The notes below the pieces were generated by a model. The model was not told the origin of the DNA. It was given only the letters and a program-made list of their open reading frames with translations, and ran no database searches. A program made the position numbers and the translations under genes. DNA of 64,000 bases from Hanleya hanleyi (lineage: Eukaryota > Mollusca > Polyplacophora > Lepidopleurida > Hanleyidae). Location of the stretch: the NCBI GenBank assembly GCA_036873755.1, contig JAVTVY010037089.1:1-64000 (forward strand). Reading direction: 5' to 3'. Below, piece after piece: positions 1 through 10,700 of this stretch (position 1 is the stretch's first letter; the number at the start of each line of letters is the position of its first letter).

Positions 1-3000
1 ATCTGACGACGATACAGCTCACCAACCCCAGTGTACGAGTTGCCACAGCAAAACAGCTCACCAATTACCAATATACGAGTTGTCAAAGCTTTTACATCAT
101 AGCTCTCTAGATTTGTATCTAATACCGCTTATGCCGGTGCTAGGGGCCGATATTGGTCATATCATCCAAGTTGCCACATGAACAGGTACAATAAAAGCGT
201 ACCTCTGAGATACAACACATATCACGAATCGTTAGATTCTTGGTATGTGCTTAAAATAGGTTAACCAGAAAACTATTCTGTGAAGTCATGTGACATGATC
301 GGTATGTCGGCACCTCTTCCCACTTCCCTTATATGTGTTGTAATTTTTACCTGTATATGGCGAGATTCTGCTGGTGGACGTTTCGTCCCCGAGGGCCCGC
401 CCCTGTACAGACCTTTGGTCTTTGATATATGTTGGCATTTACATGGGAAGTTGATGCTGGGTCGACATCGGGCCTTACGAGCTAGTATTTTGTGTTAAAT
501 GCCGTCATTTACATCTGACGACGATACAGCTCACCAATCTCCAATGTACGAGTTGTCACAGCGAAACAGCTCACCAATTACAGTATACGAGTTGTCAGAG
601 CATTTCCATCATAGCTCTCTAGATTTGTATCTAATACCGCTTATGCCGGTGCTAGGGGCCGTGTGGTCATATCATCCATGTTGCCACATGAACAGGTGCA
701 ATAAAAGCGTACCTGAGATACAACACATATACGAATCGTTAGATTCTTGGTATGTGCTTTAGAATAGGTTTACCAGAAGACTATTCTGTGAAGTCATATG
801 ACACAGTCAGTATGTCGGCACCTCTTCCCACTTCCCTTATATGTGTTGTAATTTTTACCTGTATATGGCGAGATTCTGCTGGTGGACGTTTCGTCCCCGA
901 GGCCCGCCCCCTGTACAGACCTTTTGGTATTTGATATATGTTGGCATTTGTGGGAAGTTGATGCTGGGTCGACATCGGGCCTTACGAACTAGTCTTTTGT
1001 GTTAAATGCCGTCATTTACATCTGACGACGATACAGCTCACCCAATCTCAATGTAAGAGTTGTCACAGCGAAACCAACTCGCAATTACCAGTATACGGGA
1101 TTCAGAGCATTCCCATCATAGCTCTCTAGATTTGTATCTAATACCGCTTATGCCGGTGCGCTAGGGACCGTGTGGTCATATCATCCAAGTTGCCACATGA
1201 ACAGGTACAATAAAAGCGTACCTGAGATACAACACATATCACGAATCGTTAGATTCTTGGTATGTGCTTAAGAATAGGTTAACCAAAAAACTATTCTGTG
1301 AAGTCATGTGACGCAGTCAGTATGTCGGCACCTCTTCCCACTTCCCTTATATGTGTTGTAATTTGATATATGTTGGCATTTGTGGGAAGTTGATGCTGGG
1401 TCGACATCGGGCCTTACAGACTAGTTTTTCGTGTTAAATGCCGTCATTTACATCTGACGACGATACAGCTCACCAATCTCCAATGTACGAGTTGTCACAG
1501 CGAAACAGCTCACCAATTACCAGTATACGAGTTGTCAGAGCATTTCCATCATAGCTCTCTAGATTTGTATCTAATGCCGCTTATGCCGATGCTAGGGGCC
1601 GTGTGGTCATATCATTCAAGTTGCCACATGAACAGGTACAATAAAAGCGTACCTGAGATACAACACATATCACGAATCGTTAGATTCTTGGTATGTGCTT
1701 TAGAATAGGTTAACCAGAAGACTATTCTGTGAAGTCATGTGACGCAGTCAGTATGTCGGCACCTCTTCCCACTTCCCTTATATGTGTTGTAATTTTTTCC
1801 TGTATATGGCGAGATTCTGCTGGTGGACGTTTCGTCCCCGAGGCCCGCCCCCTGTACAGACCTTTCGGTCTTTGATATATGTTGGCACTTGTGGGAAGTT
1901 GATGCTGGGTCGACATCGGGCCTTACAGACTAGTCTTTTGTGTTAAATGCCGTCATTTACATCTGACGACGATACAGCTCACCAATCTCCAATGTACGAG
2001 TTGTCACAGCGAAACAGCTCACCAATTACCAGTATACGAGTTGTCAGAGCATTTCCATCATAGCTCTCTAGATTTGTATCTAATACCGCTTATGCCGGTG
2101 CTAGGGGCCGTGTGGTCATATCATCCAAGTTGCCACATGAACAGGTACAATAAAAGCGTACCTGAGATACAACACATATCACGAATCGTTAGATTCTTGG
2201 TATGTGCTTTAGAATAGGTTTACCAGAAGACTATTCTGTGAAGTCATGTGACGCAGTCAGTATGTCGGCACCTCTTCCCACTTCCCTTATATGTGTTGTA
2301 ATTTTTTCCTGTATATGGCGAGATCCTGCTGGTGGACGTTTCGTCCCCGAGGCCCGCCCCCTGTACAGACCTTCTGGTCTTTGATATATGTTGGCATTCG
2401 TGGGAAGTTGATGCTGGGTCGACATCGGGCCTTACAGACTAGTGTTTCGTGTTAAATGCCGTCATTTACATCTGACGACGATACAGCTCACCAATCTCCA
2501 ATGTACGAGTTGTCACAGCGAAACAGCTCACCAATTACCAGTATACGAGTTGTTAGAGCATTTCCATCATAGCTCTCTAGATTTGTATCTAATACCGCTT
2601 ATGCCGGTGCTAGGGGCCGTGTGGCCATATCATTCAAGTTGCCACATGAACAGGTACAATAAATGCGTACCTGAGATACAACACATATCACGAATTGTTT
2701 GATTCTTGGTATGTTCTTCAGAATAGGTTTACCAGAAGACTATTCTGTGAAGTCATGTGACGCAGTCAGTATGTCGGCACCTCTTCCCACTTCCCTTATA
2801 TGTGTTGTAATTTATTCCTGTATATGGCGAGATTCTGCTGGTGGACGTTTCGTTCCCGAGGCCCGCCCCCTGTACAGACCTTTTGGTCTTTGATATATGT
2901 TGGCATTTGTGGGAAGTTGATGCTGGGTCGACATTGGGCCTTACAGACTAGTCTTTTGTGTTAATTGCCGTCATTTACATCTGACGACGATACAGCTCAC

Positions 3001-3290
3001 CAATCTCCAATGTACGAGTTGTCACAGCGAAACAACTCACCAATTACCAGTATACGAGTTGTCAGAGCATTTCCATCATAGCTCTCTAGATTTGTATCTA
3101 ATATCGCTTATGCCGGTGCTAGGGGCCGTGTGGTCATATCATTCAAGTTGCCACATGAACAGGTACAATAAAAGCGTTAGATTCTTGGTATGTGCTTTAA
3201 AATAGGTTAACCAGAAGACTATTCTGTGAAGTCATGTGACGCAGTCAGTATGTCGGCACCTCTTCCCACTTCCCTTATATGTGTTGTAAT
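1..3290. repeat. ~509-bp satellite array, about 6.5 units
   Basis: The phrase 'atctgacgacgatacagc' recurs at 1, 513, 1020, 1452, 1961, 2470 and 2979, giving spacings of 512, 507, 432, 509, 509 and 509 bp. The array probably runs off the left edge. The 432-bp unit lacks about 76 bp (near 1363), and the last unit lacks about 30 bp near 3175 and stops at 3290. Several 60-64-residue open frames recur in each unit on both strands, starting and stopping at the same place, but residues differ between copies in a way that looks neutral, so I do not call them genes. I do not recognise the satellite family. Confidence 0.95.
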
Positions 3291-3425
3291 TAGATAAGAC
3301 ACTTATATTACTATCGTAGCTAGGTTATTAGATAGGGCCCTTATATTACTATCTTAGCTAGGCTATTAGATAGGACCCTTATACTACTATCTTAGCTAGG
3401 TTATTAGATAAGAACCTTATACCAT
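3291..3425. repeat. 38-bp tandem repeat, about 3.5 copies
   Basis: Units start with 'tagatarg' at 3291, 3329, 3367 and 3405, exactly 38 bp apart, with the core 'ttatattactatcttagct'. It abuts the end of the 509-bp satellite with no spacer, so the two arrays may belong to one larger repeated unit or element. Confidence 0.9.
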
Positions 3426-3586
3426 AAATGATTTCGTTTGGCCACCCTGATGTCAGGAGTCATGTTATATATTAGTCGTTGCATTTAAAATAGTTATAGT
3501 CTGTTAATTTTGAGTCATATTTTCGAGCATGAACTGTTTCAGATTGCTAGAAAACGTAAACAAATGTAAAACAATTGTAGAACCCT

Positions 3587-3990
3587 TAATCACTGTCCAG
3601 ATTCCCCACCTAAGAAAATGTTTGGTCATACTTCCTGTTTAATCCTACAAAATGTCCCCTAGAGACCAGAGAGAGAGAAACGCTGGTCTCCAGAGACCAG
3701 TAATCCGGTCTCCTATGCTTTTCCTGGGGCGGCCTCAAGTGACCCTTTTCAGATGTCAGTGTCCGGGCTGGGTTAAATTATAGAAAGACGGACACTCATA
3801 TCTAGGGGGCCATCGTTTCTCTTATACTATCTTACAACATACAAGCTGGTCCGGTTTGATTGACGGTCGTCTGTTCCTATTCTACCAAACAGGATAGCCT
3901 TGCATGTTGTTAGATAGGAAATTTGTTGTGGCGAGTAAGCAGGAAGTGTGACCAAACATTTTCTCTGGTAGGGAATCAGGGCAGTGTTAA
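3587..3990. mobile_element. MITE-like element with ~50-bp terminal inverted repeats
   Basis: The arm at 3587-3637 (ttaatcactg... to ...cttcctg) is matched in reverse complement at 3940-3990; both contain 'gaaaatgtttggtca'. The arms are imperfect, about 85% alike by eye. Between them lies about 300 bp without coding signal, including a small local repeat of 'gagacca' near 3662-3712. No target duplication was clear. No transposase is present, so it would be non-autonomous. Confidence 0.75.
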
Positions 3991-4108
3991 TTTAAGTGGC
4001 AGTTTTAGCTCATACGCGATAATGACTCTATTTAGGGCATAAATAGGCCTGGGCTCATAACGGTAGGAGGCGAATGTGGTGAGGTATCGTATAAATGCAA
4101 GGTAGTCA

Positions 4109-4390
4109 GTGCAAACTCATATCGTTTATAACATTGTTTTAATTTCCTTACAGATACTCGAAAATATGGAGAAATGTCCATCCGGGAAACCCAGGCCAGA
4201 TATAGGGTTAAAACGCTTCCGTCTTCCTGTTGACTTAACCCAGGCCATCTTTAAGAAGAATCGCTTATGGTCGAACATGACAATTAACGAATTCTTTGTC
4301 AAGCGGAAAAATTTATACAGATTTTACGACATAACAAAGCTACAGCTGTCAAGTGAAGAAATAAAGTTATTTCGTATATTTCCTATTTGA
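4109..4390 (+). CDS. weak candidate exon, unrecognised 74-93-residue frame
   Basis: The frame is open from 4109 and ends at a stop at 4388-4390. A polypyrimidine-AG that would serve as a 3' splice site ends at 4153, and a second in-frame ATG lies at 4166, giving a basic 74-residue product starting MEKCPSGKP. It has no transmembrane segment and no motif I know. It could be a last exon whose upstream part I cannot see, or chance. No composition change marks it off from its flanks. Confidence 0.15.
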   Translation: MQTHIVYNIVLISLQILENMEKCPSGKPRPDIGLKRFRLPVDLTQAIFKKNRLWSNMTINEFFVKRKNLYRFYDITKLQLSSEEIKLFRIFPI

Positions 4391-5018
4391 TTTTATTGGT
4401 TGCCAGGACAACAACTTTATCTACATTGAAGAATAATAGACCTCTATAAACCTTGACTGAAAATCATTTTCACCCTCTGAACGGAGGTCACTGCCAGTGG
4501 AAATGAAGTCCGTTGAAAACGTTTCGGTGAAGTCGCGCTGAAGATAGTGATCTCACGCGAGACCCAAATTCGAAGTTGAATCTAACATGGGGAAACTCGG
4601 CGGTTTCAAAGCCCCAACACCCTGAAAATGGCCAGTTGTGCATGGGCACCGGTATCTCAAAACCGTCAACAGACAGCGATCGATATTTGACGGTTTGCCC
4701 CACAAGCGCTCGCGGCCTAAACACTTTTCGTCTCGGATATGCCTCGTGAGCGCCAACGTTGATAAAACATTAAATCAAACCAAGGTCCTCAGGCTCATTT
4801 AATCAATTGATAAATTCAGTCTACTATAAACGTACATGTATCCGATATCATGGAGAAAAAACAAATTAGAATATTTACTTTATATAAAATAGTCCTGTAT
4901 TACCACGGTAATCCACTTCAAACAATGGATTACTCAGTTTGGTACAAAGTTGATCTTTTTTTCTATAATTTGACAATAACTTTTCACAAATTTGTCATTT
5001 ATTTTAATATTCATGCTG
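4391..5018. other. no recognisable feature
   Basis: Two overlapping short minus-strand frames lie at 4488-4756, but they use different frames of a GC-richer patch, carry no known motif and have no splice or promoter context. Nothing else is evident. Confidence 0.4.
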
Positions 5019-5405
5019 GTAGGGCTATGACCAGACTCGTTACCTCCCCTTTATTCCATATGCATTCCACACAGAAGACAGGTCATGACTGCCATTTTGT
5101 TTTAAAATTCTATCCAGATCTAGATTCATTCTCCACATTGCGGCAATTTTCTGCCGACATTTCGCCCGAATACACATCGTTTTAGAGATACACTGGAGTA
5201 ACATTAGAAATTCAGGAAAATGAAATAAAAAATTATCTTTGAAAATTATATAAATCAGACTGGTGGAAATATCAGCCAATAAGATGTGTCGTACGAATTC
5301 AGCCCGTATCGGCAACCATCAAACATGACGTAGCCATGACCTGTCTTCTGCTATATGGAATGCATATGGAATACAGGGGAGGTAACCAGTCAAGGCTATG
5401 ACTGA
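5019..5405. mobile_element. MITE-like element with ~70-bp terminal inverted repeats
   Basis: The left arm 5019-5093 and the right arm 5328-5405 are reverse complements with several mismatches; both include 'ggttacctcccc' or a close variant, then 'ttccatatgcattcca' and 'agaagacaggtcatg'. The interior is non-coding. The short frames that cross the arms on both strands follow from the inverted repeat and are not genes. No clear target duplication was found. Confidence 0.8.
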
Positions 5406-5409
5406 AAAA

Positions 5410-6250
5410 CGATCGCAATCTTATCCAAGGTGACCTAGTTATGTTGCCGTCATTGTTTGGTTAACCTACTTGACTCACTATCAAATTCAAGTGGTTGTCA
5501 TCTTCTGAGTGACATACTCATGTAGGTATCATCTTTTAGTTGACCTAATTATGCCACTATGGTATTCAATAATTCTGACTCATATCGTTATAATCTATCG
5601 GGTGACCTATTAGTTTATGTTAGCATCAACTTCTCCATCCCCAAGTCTCTACCATTTTCCTGGTGACCTACTTATGTCATTTTTGTCTTGTACTTGACAA
5701 AATAAGGTTGTCATTAAAATATTTACTAATATGCAAGGGTACTCAGATGACCCGCATGTGTCATTATCAAGTTCCGAGTGACCAAATTATATAACTATTC
5801 TTCCCAGTGACCTACATATGTCGATATCGTGTTATCATCTTCAGGGTGACCTACTAAGTTCAGTAATATCATCCGGTGACCTACTTGGGTTGGGATCTTC
5901 CAGATGGCATGCCTGGGCGCGATCATTCCTATGTTACCTACTTGTGTCGCTATCATCTTCAACGATACCTACTTGATTGATTATTTGCTTCTTACTTCTT
6001 ATTCAATCATCCTTCGCGTGACCTACTTAGGTCTAGGTTATTCACTATACACTGTCCGTATCGTCTTCTGAGTGACTATCTCATGAATTCTTCATCAGTC
6101 AGTGACGACTTAGGTTAACATCATCTGCAAGGATACACGTGTATGTCCATATCGTCTTCTGGGTGACCTACTTAGGTCAATATCATCTACAAGGATACAC
6201 GTTTGTGTCCATATCGTCTTTTGGATCACTATCTTACGCAGCTATTCCAT
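5410..6250. repeat. degenerate ~37-bp minisatellite
   Basis: Diverged units built on 'gtgacctacttaggtc' and 'atcatcttc' repeat irregularly from about 5425 to 6250, for example near 5510, 5820, 5875, 6010, 6160 and 6200. Spacing varies, so the period is approximate. The better-preserved units are at the right end (6115-6230). Confidence 0.8.
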
Positions 6251-6646
6251 TTGCTAACAGTTATAGATATGCTCATTTAATCGGCGTATGTCCTTTGTCT
6301 CAACAGAGTACGGGGCGTGGGACAGGCGCTGATTTTATGAGCGTAAAGAGTCGGTTAGAATATCGGAAATGATCTTGTCGTTCCTATTACATTAAAGACA
6401 TCTGCTTCAAAATGTGAAACCTTACAGCACTATGTAATATATACTTACACGCAGAGGCAGTATATGAGGACAATAATTATGACTAGGATGACGATAAGCC
6501 CACCCACCGACCCGGCGATAACACCAACAAGCGCCGCGTCACTCAGACCCGTCATCTGTAAAGAAGAGAATAACCTGTTACATCACACTAGTATAAAATC
6601 CCTCTTTCATAAGTCCTCCTTTCCTCCTCCCCCCCCCCCGTCTCTG
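6251..6646. other. no recognisable feature; short poly-C tract
   Basis: Contains a C-rich low-complexity run at about 6622-6640 and a short frame with no known similarity. Nothing else is supported. Confidence 0.4.
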
Positions 6647-6845
6647 GAGTGAGTGAGTGAATAGGATTTAACGTCGCTTTCAACATTGTTTCTGTCATAT
6701 CGCGACGAACCAACTAAGCACCACCCAGCCAAGTTGCGTTCCTGCTACTTCAAAGAAGAAACATTTGAAGCAGCATGGAACCAGACACCATCCATCCACC
6801 CCATAAAACACTTAGGACACCACACAAGACACAGACAAGACGTTT
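6647..6845 (+). repeat. dispersed SINE-like repeat, copy 1
   Basis: About 195 bp starting 'gtgagtgagtgaataggatt', matched closely by 29439-29636. Both copies share 'gcgacgaaccaactaagcac' and end near 'cacaagacacagac'. The GAGTGAGTGA start followed by a 'tttaacgtcg' block resembles a class of mollusc dispersed repeats. The short open frames in it (starting MEPDT) are conserved only because the repeat is. Confidence 0.8.
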
Positions 6846-6849
6846 ACAC

Positions 6850-7358
6850 AGTGTCTCTAGATCGACCTTACATTCCATTCTTGGAGATCTGATAAACTTG
6901 TACATTTTACAATATGTGTATGTACATTTGCTGTCAAAATCTTTCAACCTTCCTAAGAAAAAAAAAGGAAAAAATTGCCGGCACCAACATGGGCGTTTGA
7001 TGCCAATTTTTATTTCTGTTTGAGAGGTCTATCCTGAGAAAATGCCATGTTCCCGGGGGTTTTTTCTGACTTAAAGTCCCCAACCATGTCCCGAAAATTT
7101 ACACGGCCTTCTGACCAAACAGAAATTCCGACCCCCAATGAGCGTTAGCTGCCCTTTGTACCCCTTTTGACGTTTGGGATTCCCAGAGTCACCCAATACT
7201 ATCTTGACGAAGTTTCATGACATTTCGATCAAGAACGTGGCAGTATGGGCCGGACAAAGAAATAGACACGGCTGCTAAAATTATAGTAAGATGAATTCCT
7301 CTTCTTTTCGAGGGCTAAAATATCCGACCTGTTCTCAGCTTTATCAACTTTTGTGTAA
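6850..7358. other. non-coding stretch with a probable old dispersed repeat
   Basis: From about 7195 to 7265 the phrases 'aagtttcatgacatttcgat' and 'cagtatgggccggacaaag' look like pieces of a common mollusc repeat. Otherwise nothing is recognised. Confidence 0.35.
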
Positions 7359-7360
7359 TA

Positions 7361-7778
7361 CACTGTAAACTTAGGTGTTGACTTATTGAACGACTAAATT
7401 GTAACACTTATTGAACGCGTAATTGTGTTCAAATTGTTAACTTCCATGTTCAGTTTTGAACGTTATCATTCAAACCATTAACGCAGGTATTCAAATGCAG
7501 AACGCATTATTGAACAATTTTAACACGCGTGGTATAGTTGTGAACACTTTTGTTAGAGTTTAGAATGCTATTGTTCAAACTTTGAATACGCGTGTTAAAG
7601 TTGTTCAATAATGCGTTCTGCATTTGAATACCTGCGTTAGTGGTTTGAATATTAAAGTTCAAAACTGAACATGGAAGTTAACAATTTGAACATGGAAGTT
7701 AACAATTTGAACACAATTACGCGTTCAATAAGTGTTACAATTTAGGCGTTCAATAAGTTAACCCCTCATTTTACAGTG
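7361..7778. mobile_element. foldback MITE-like element, CACTGTAAA termini, TA duplication
   Basis: Nearly the whole element is two inverted arms of about 170-210 bp. The left arm begins CACTGTAAAC at 7361; the right arm ends TTACAGTG at 7778. TA flanks both ends (7359-7360 and 7779-7780), which suits a Tc1/mariner-like target duplication. 'aacttccatgttca' is duplicated in tandem in the right arm only (near 7670-7700). Motifs of the type 'ttattgaacgcgtaattgtg' recur. There is no coding capacity. Confidence 0.85.
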
Positions 7779-7789
7779 TAAATATCCCC

Positions 7790-10700
7790 CCCCACCCCAC
7801 CCACGATGCACTCTTGACTTTGAATGGCCACCTGCCTACATGACTGTCTGTTTGCTTGATCACAGGCTGCTTGGAGTCGAGAGTATATGCCGCCACATTG
7901 AATATATAAGGGAGATAGAATCAACCACCTCGCTGGGGGTCTAATAATACCCCCATCACCAGTCAGAGTTTTGGACAGGAATCCCGGCCGCGCGCACATC
8001 ACCGGGAGTGACATAATATATAGTAAAATAGATGTTTGCCAAACATTTCGATTACTTTTCAAGTCTGCATAATAACACTGTTGACCTAGCGTTAAAAAGA
8101 ATTATCTGGAGATTATTCTCCCTGTTTATCTGGACAGAGCAGAAAAGTAGTTCGCTCATGTGCAAAACTGAAGGAGTTGTTCGGCCGGATTCAAACTGAA
8201 CCGTGCGTACGTAGGTTTTCCCCTATACGTCATAGCAACGTAGTAAAAGTCAACTTCCGCTACTGGCGGCAGGGACATAAGTGGAGTGAGCCTGTGAAAC
8301 GGAGCATGCGCTGTGGGGAGGTTGAGATACAATATGCAGCCTGTATATTTGGATTGATTGTTGACTGACGAGCTGATTGTTGAAGTTGAACGTTTTTTTA
8401 CACCCAGTTGTGTAACACTTAACTCAAATTTATTTACATCTGATTGATGAACATGTCATAGCCATGGGGTTGATGGAATCGGGGTTGAACATGTTTATCT
8501 AGCATTGTATACTGAGAGTGAGCCCAGAGTGAATCGGCTATCAGTAATATTTGAAATCATATATGGTCAACACGAAAACAGGCACGACTGGATGTATACG
8601 GAATCAGTGAAAAGAACCTTTGAGCAAACATGGCGAGAAATTTCATTGCTTCGTGTGTTGTCTGGCGGAAGTTAAGGTTTAATCAAAGTCGTGCGGATAA
8701 ACAAAATGCGTCTTTATTTGAAATGGGTCGAAGACACCGAACGTGCGGAAAGAAGAGATGATCGTATTGTTCGAAACGAAGCATTTAGCTAGCTCCGTGA
8801 CCCCGGATTTAAAATTTAAAGGAGGAAACCGTAAAGATCCATGTCTTTGTTTGCACAACGCTCATCGCCAAACATGCAAACCCGCTGCAAAAATCAGGTG
8901 TAGAACAGATGAAAGTGATAAATCATAGCGATTTTCATTATAAGCTAACACAAACCAAATATGGTAATATTATATCCCGGATGACAGCAAGGTTATTCTT
9001 CTGTGATTTATGTCTATTTAAGTTTGTTTATTTAGGTTAGATCGTTAAAACGATTGATTTTGTTTCAGTGCATGGGCATTTTACTCGATCCCGCACAAAC
9101 ATGCGGCTTTGTATTTTGAGAGCAAATTAACGATTCAGCTGCATCAATTTCTAATGTTGAATTAATAAAGTGGAATATATTAAATATTCGATATTCAAAA
9201 AGCTCGACCAATCTTTAGCGCCCAGTGTTCCACGGGGAACCGAGTCGACTTCGGATCAGGAAGCGTTATTAGCTCCTCACGACCATATGCACAAGTCGAA
9301 GTAATCCCTAAATCCTCCCAGATGGTTATGGATCGTAACCTATCGATTGATACACTGACTCGCGAGGATGCTCGTGGTACGAGTAACTGCTTCTGGTGTT
9401 ATTTTGTCATTCAGACTCAATGCAGTCTCAAATATAATTGAAAGGATAAGAAACCTTTAAAAGCCTGACCAGATTTGTTACCGTACATGTATCTTTATAG
9501 GAGACAGTTTTAACGTACAGATACCGATAATTTGCCAAGTAAAGTGGCCGCTATTTATAACATATATAATTAGTCTCTTCAGAATTATATACCATGGCTT
9601 TCATGTAAAACTTTCATCTAAAGAAAAGTTTATTTCCAAATTGACTTTCGCATTTTACAGTTTCATCGGGATAGAAACTGTCAAATGAGGTGAACGCGAT
9701 TACTGCAAACTACGAAAGTCAATCGTTATAATTCTACGCTCTCGTCATAATTTGTTTAGTTCCCATTTTTTGGAAAGAATATAAGTCAATTATTACAACA
9801 CGCATTCGATCACTGACATGGAGAGATGGCAGTCGAGCTGGAAGGGGATTTCCAGAAATTGGACCAATTTGCGTTCCCAATACATGTACCAATCCGCTGT
9901 AGGCCTACTATTTGCGGAAGAAGCACAATAAAACATTGTTTTTAATTCACATGCTTTTTATTCTACTTGACAATGATGCTATCCCGTAGCTGATGTCTAT
10001 TCTTTGTATAACACCCGCGCCAACATAAAAACGCTGGAACTATATCTTCCGGCAGATTGCTTTGTTAAAGGTTGTGTGTCAGTGGTTTCATGGTATCCCA
10101 ACCACACGGTACTTTGATTCAAGTGAAAGGCTAGTAATGGAGAAATATCCGACTATAGCTAATTACCAATGTATATAGGCCTACTTTTATCTTACCGGTA
10201 GCTTATTTCAATAATAATCATGATCAAATTCCACCTGTTACGCAGGTTCGAGATAGCAATACTGATTGGATATGCGCGGGACAAGTTGAATAATCGAAAA
10301 CTGGGCCACGTGCAATTGTACCATTCCGCTCTGTCTACGAATCTAGGCCTGCACTACGTAACTCTCTTCAATTTCATATTCACACTCACATTTATAAGCG
10401 TTCGATTGTAAATAATGTAATTGTCCATTTCTTAATCTGCCAGGGTTTTTTTTTTATCAATTTCGATGTTTTCCGAAGAATTTGTCGGTGTGTTGGTGCG
10501 TGTCTACCAGTCGGTACGAGAAACATCGTCTGGTACAAAAGTAGCTTCTGCAAGAAACGTTTATCGTCGAAATACAAAGTTTATCGAGTTGTATACTTTT
10601 AATTGAAAACATCACGTGATGTTATTTTGGCCAATCGGAGAAGAGATATGATCAACGATTTCAGAGTGTAGAATTATGCAAATGGACGCCTAGTTTCAAC

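Noticed and set aside
781..2893. 64-residue conserved minus-strand frame in each 509-bp unit
   Set aside because: Copy-to-copy changes include many replacements, and other frames are equally open; conservation follows from the satellite.
4488..4756. Two minus-strand frames as genes
   Set aside because: They are overlapping frames of one GC-richer patch without motif or homology I can recognise.
5040..5315. Minus-strand 91-residue frame
   Set aside because: It lies within the arms and interior of an inverted-repeat element.
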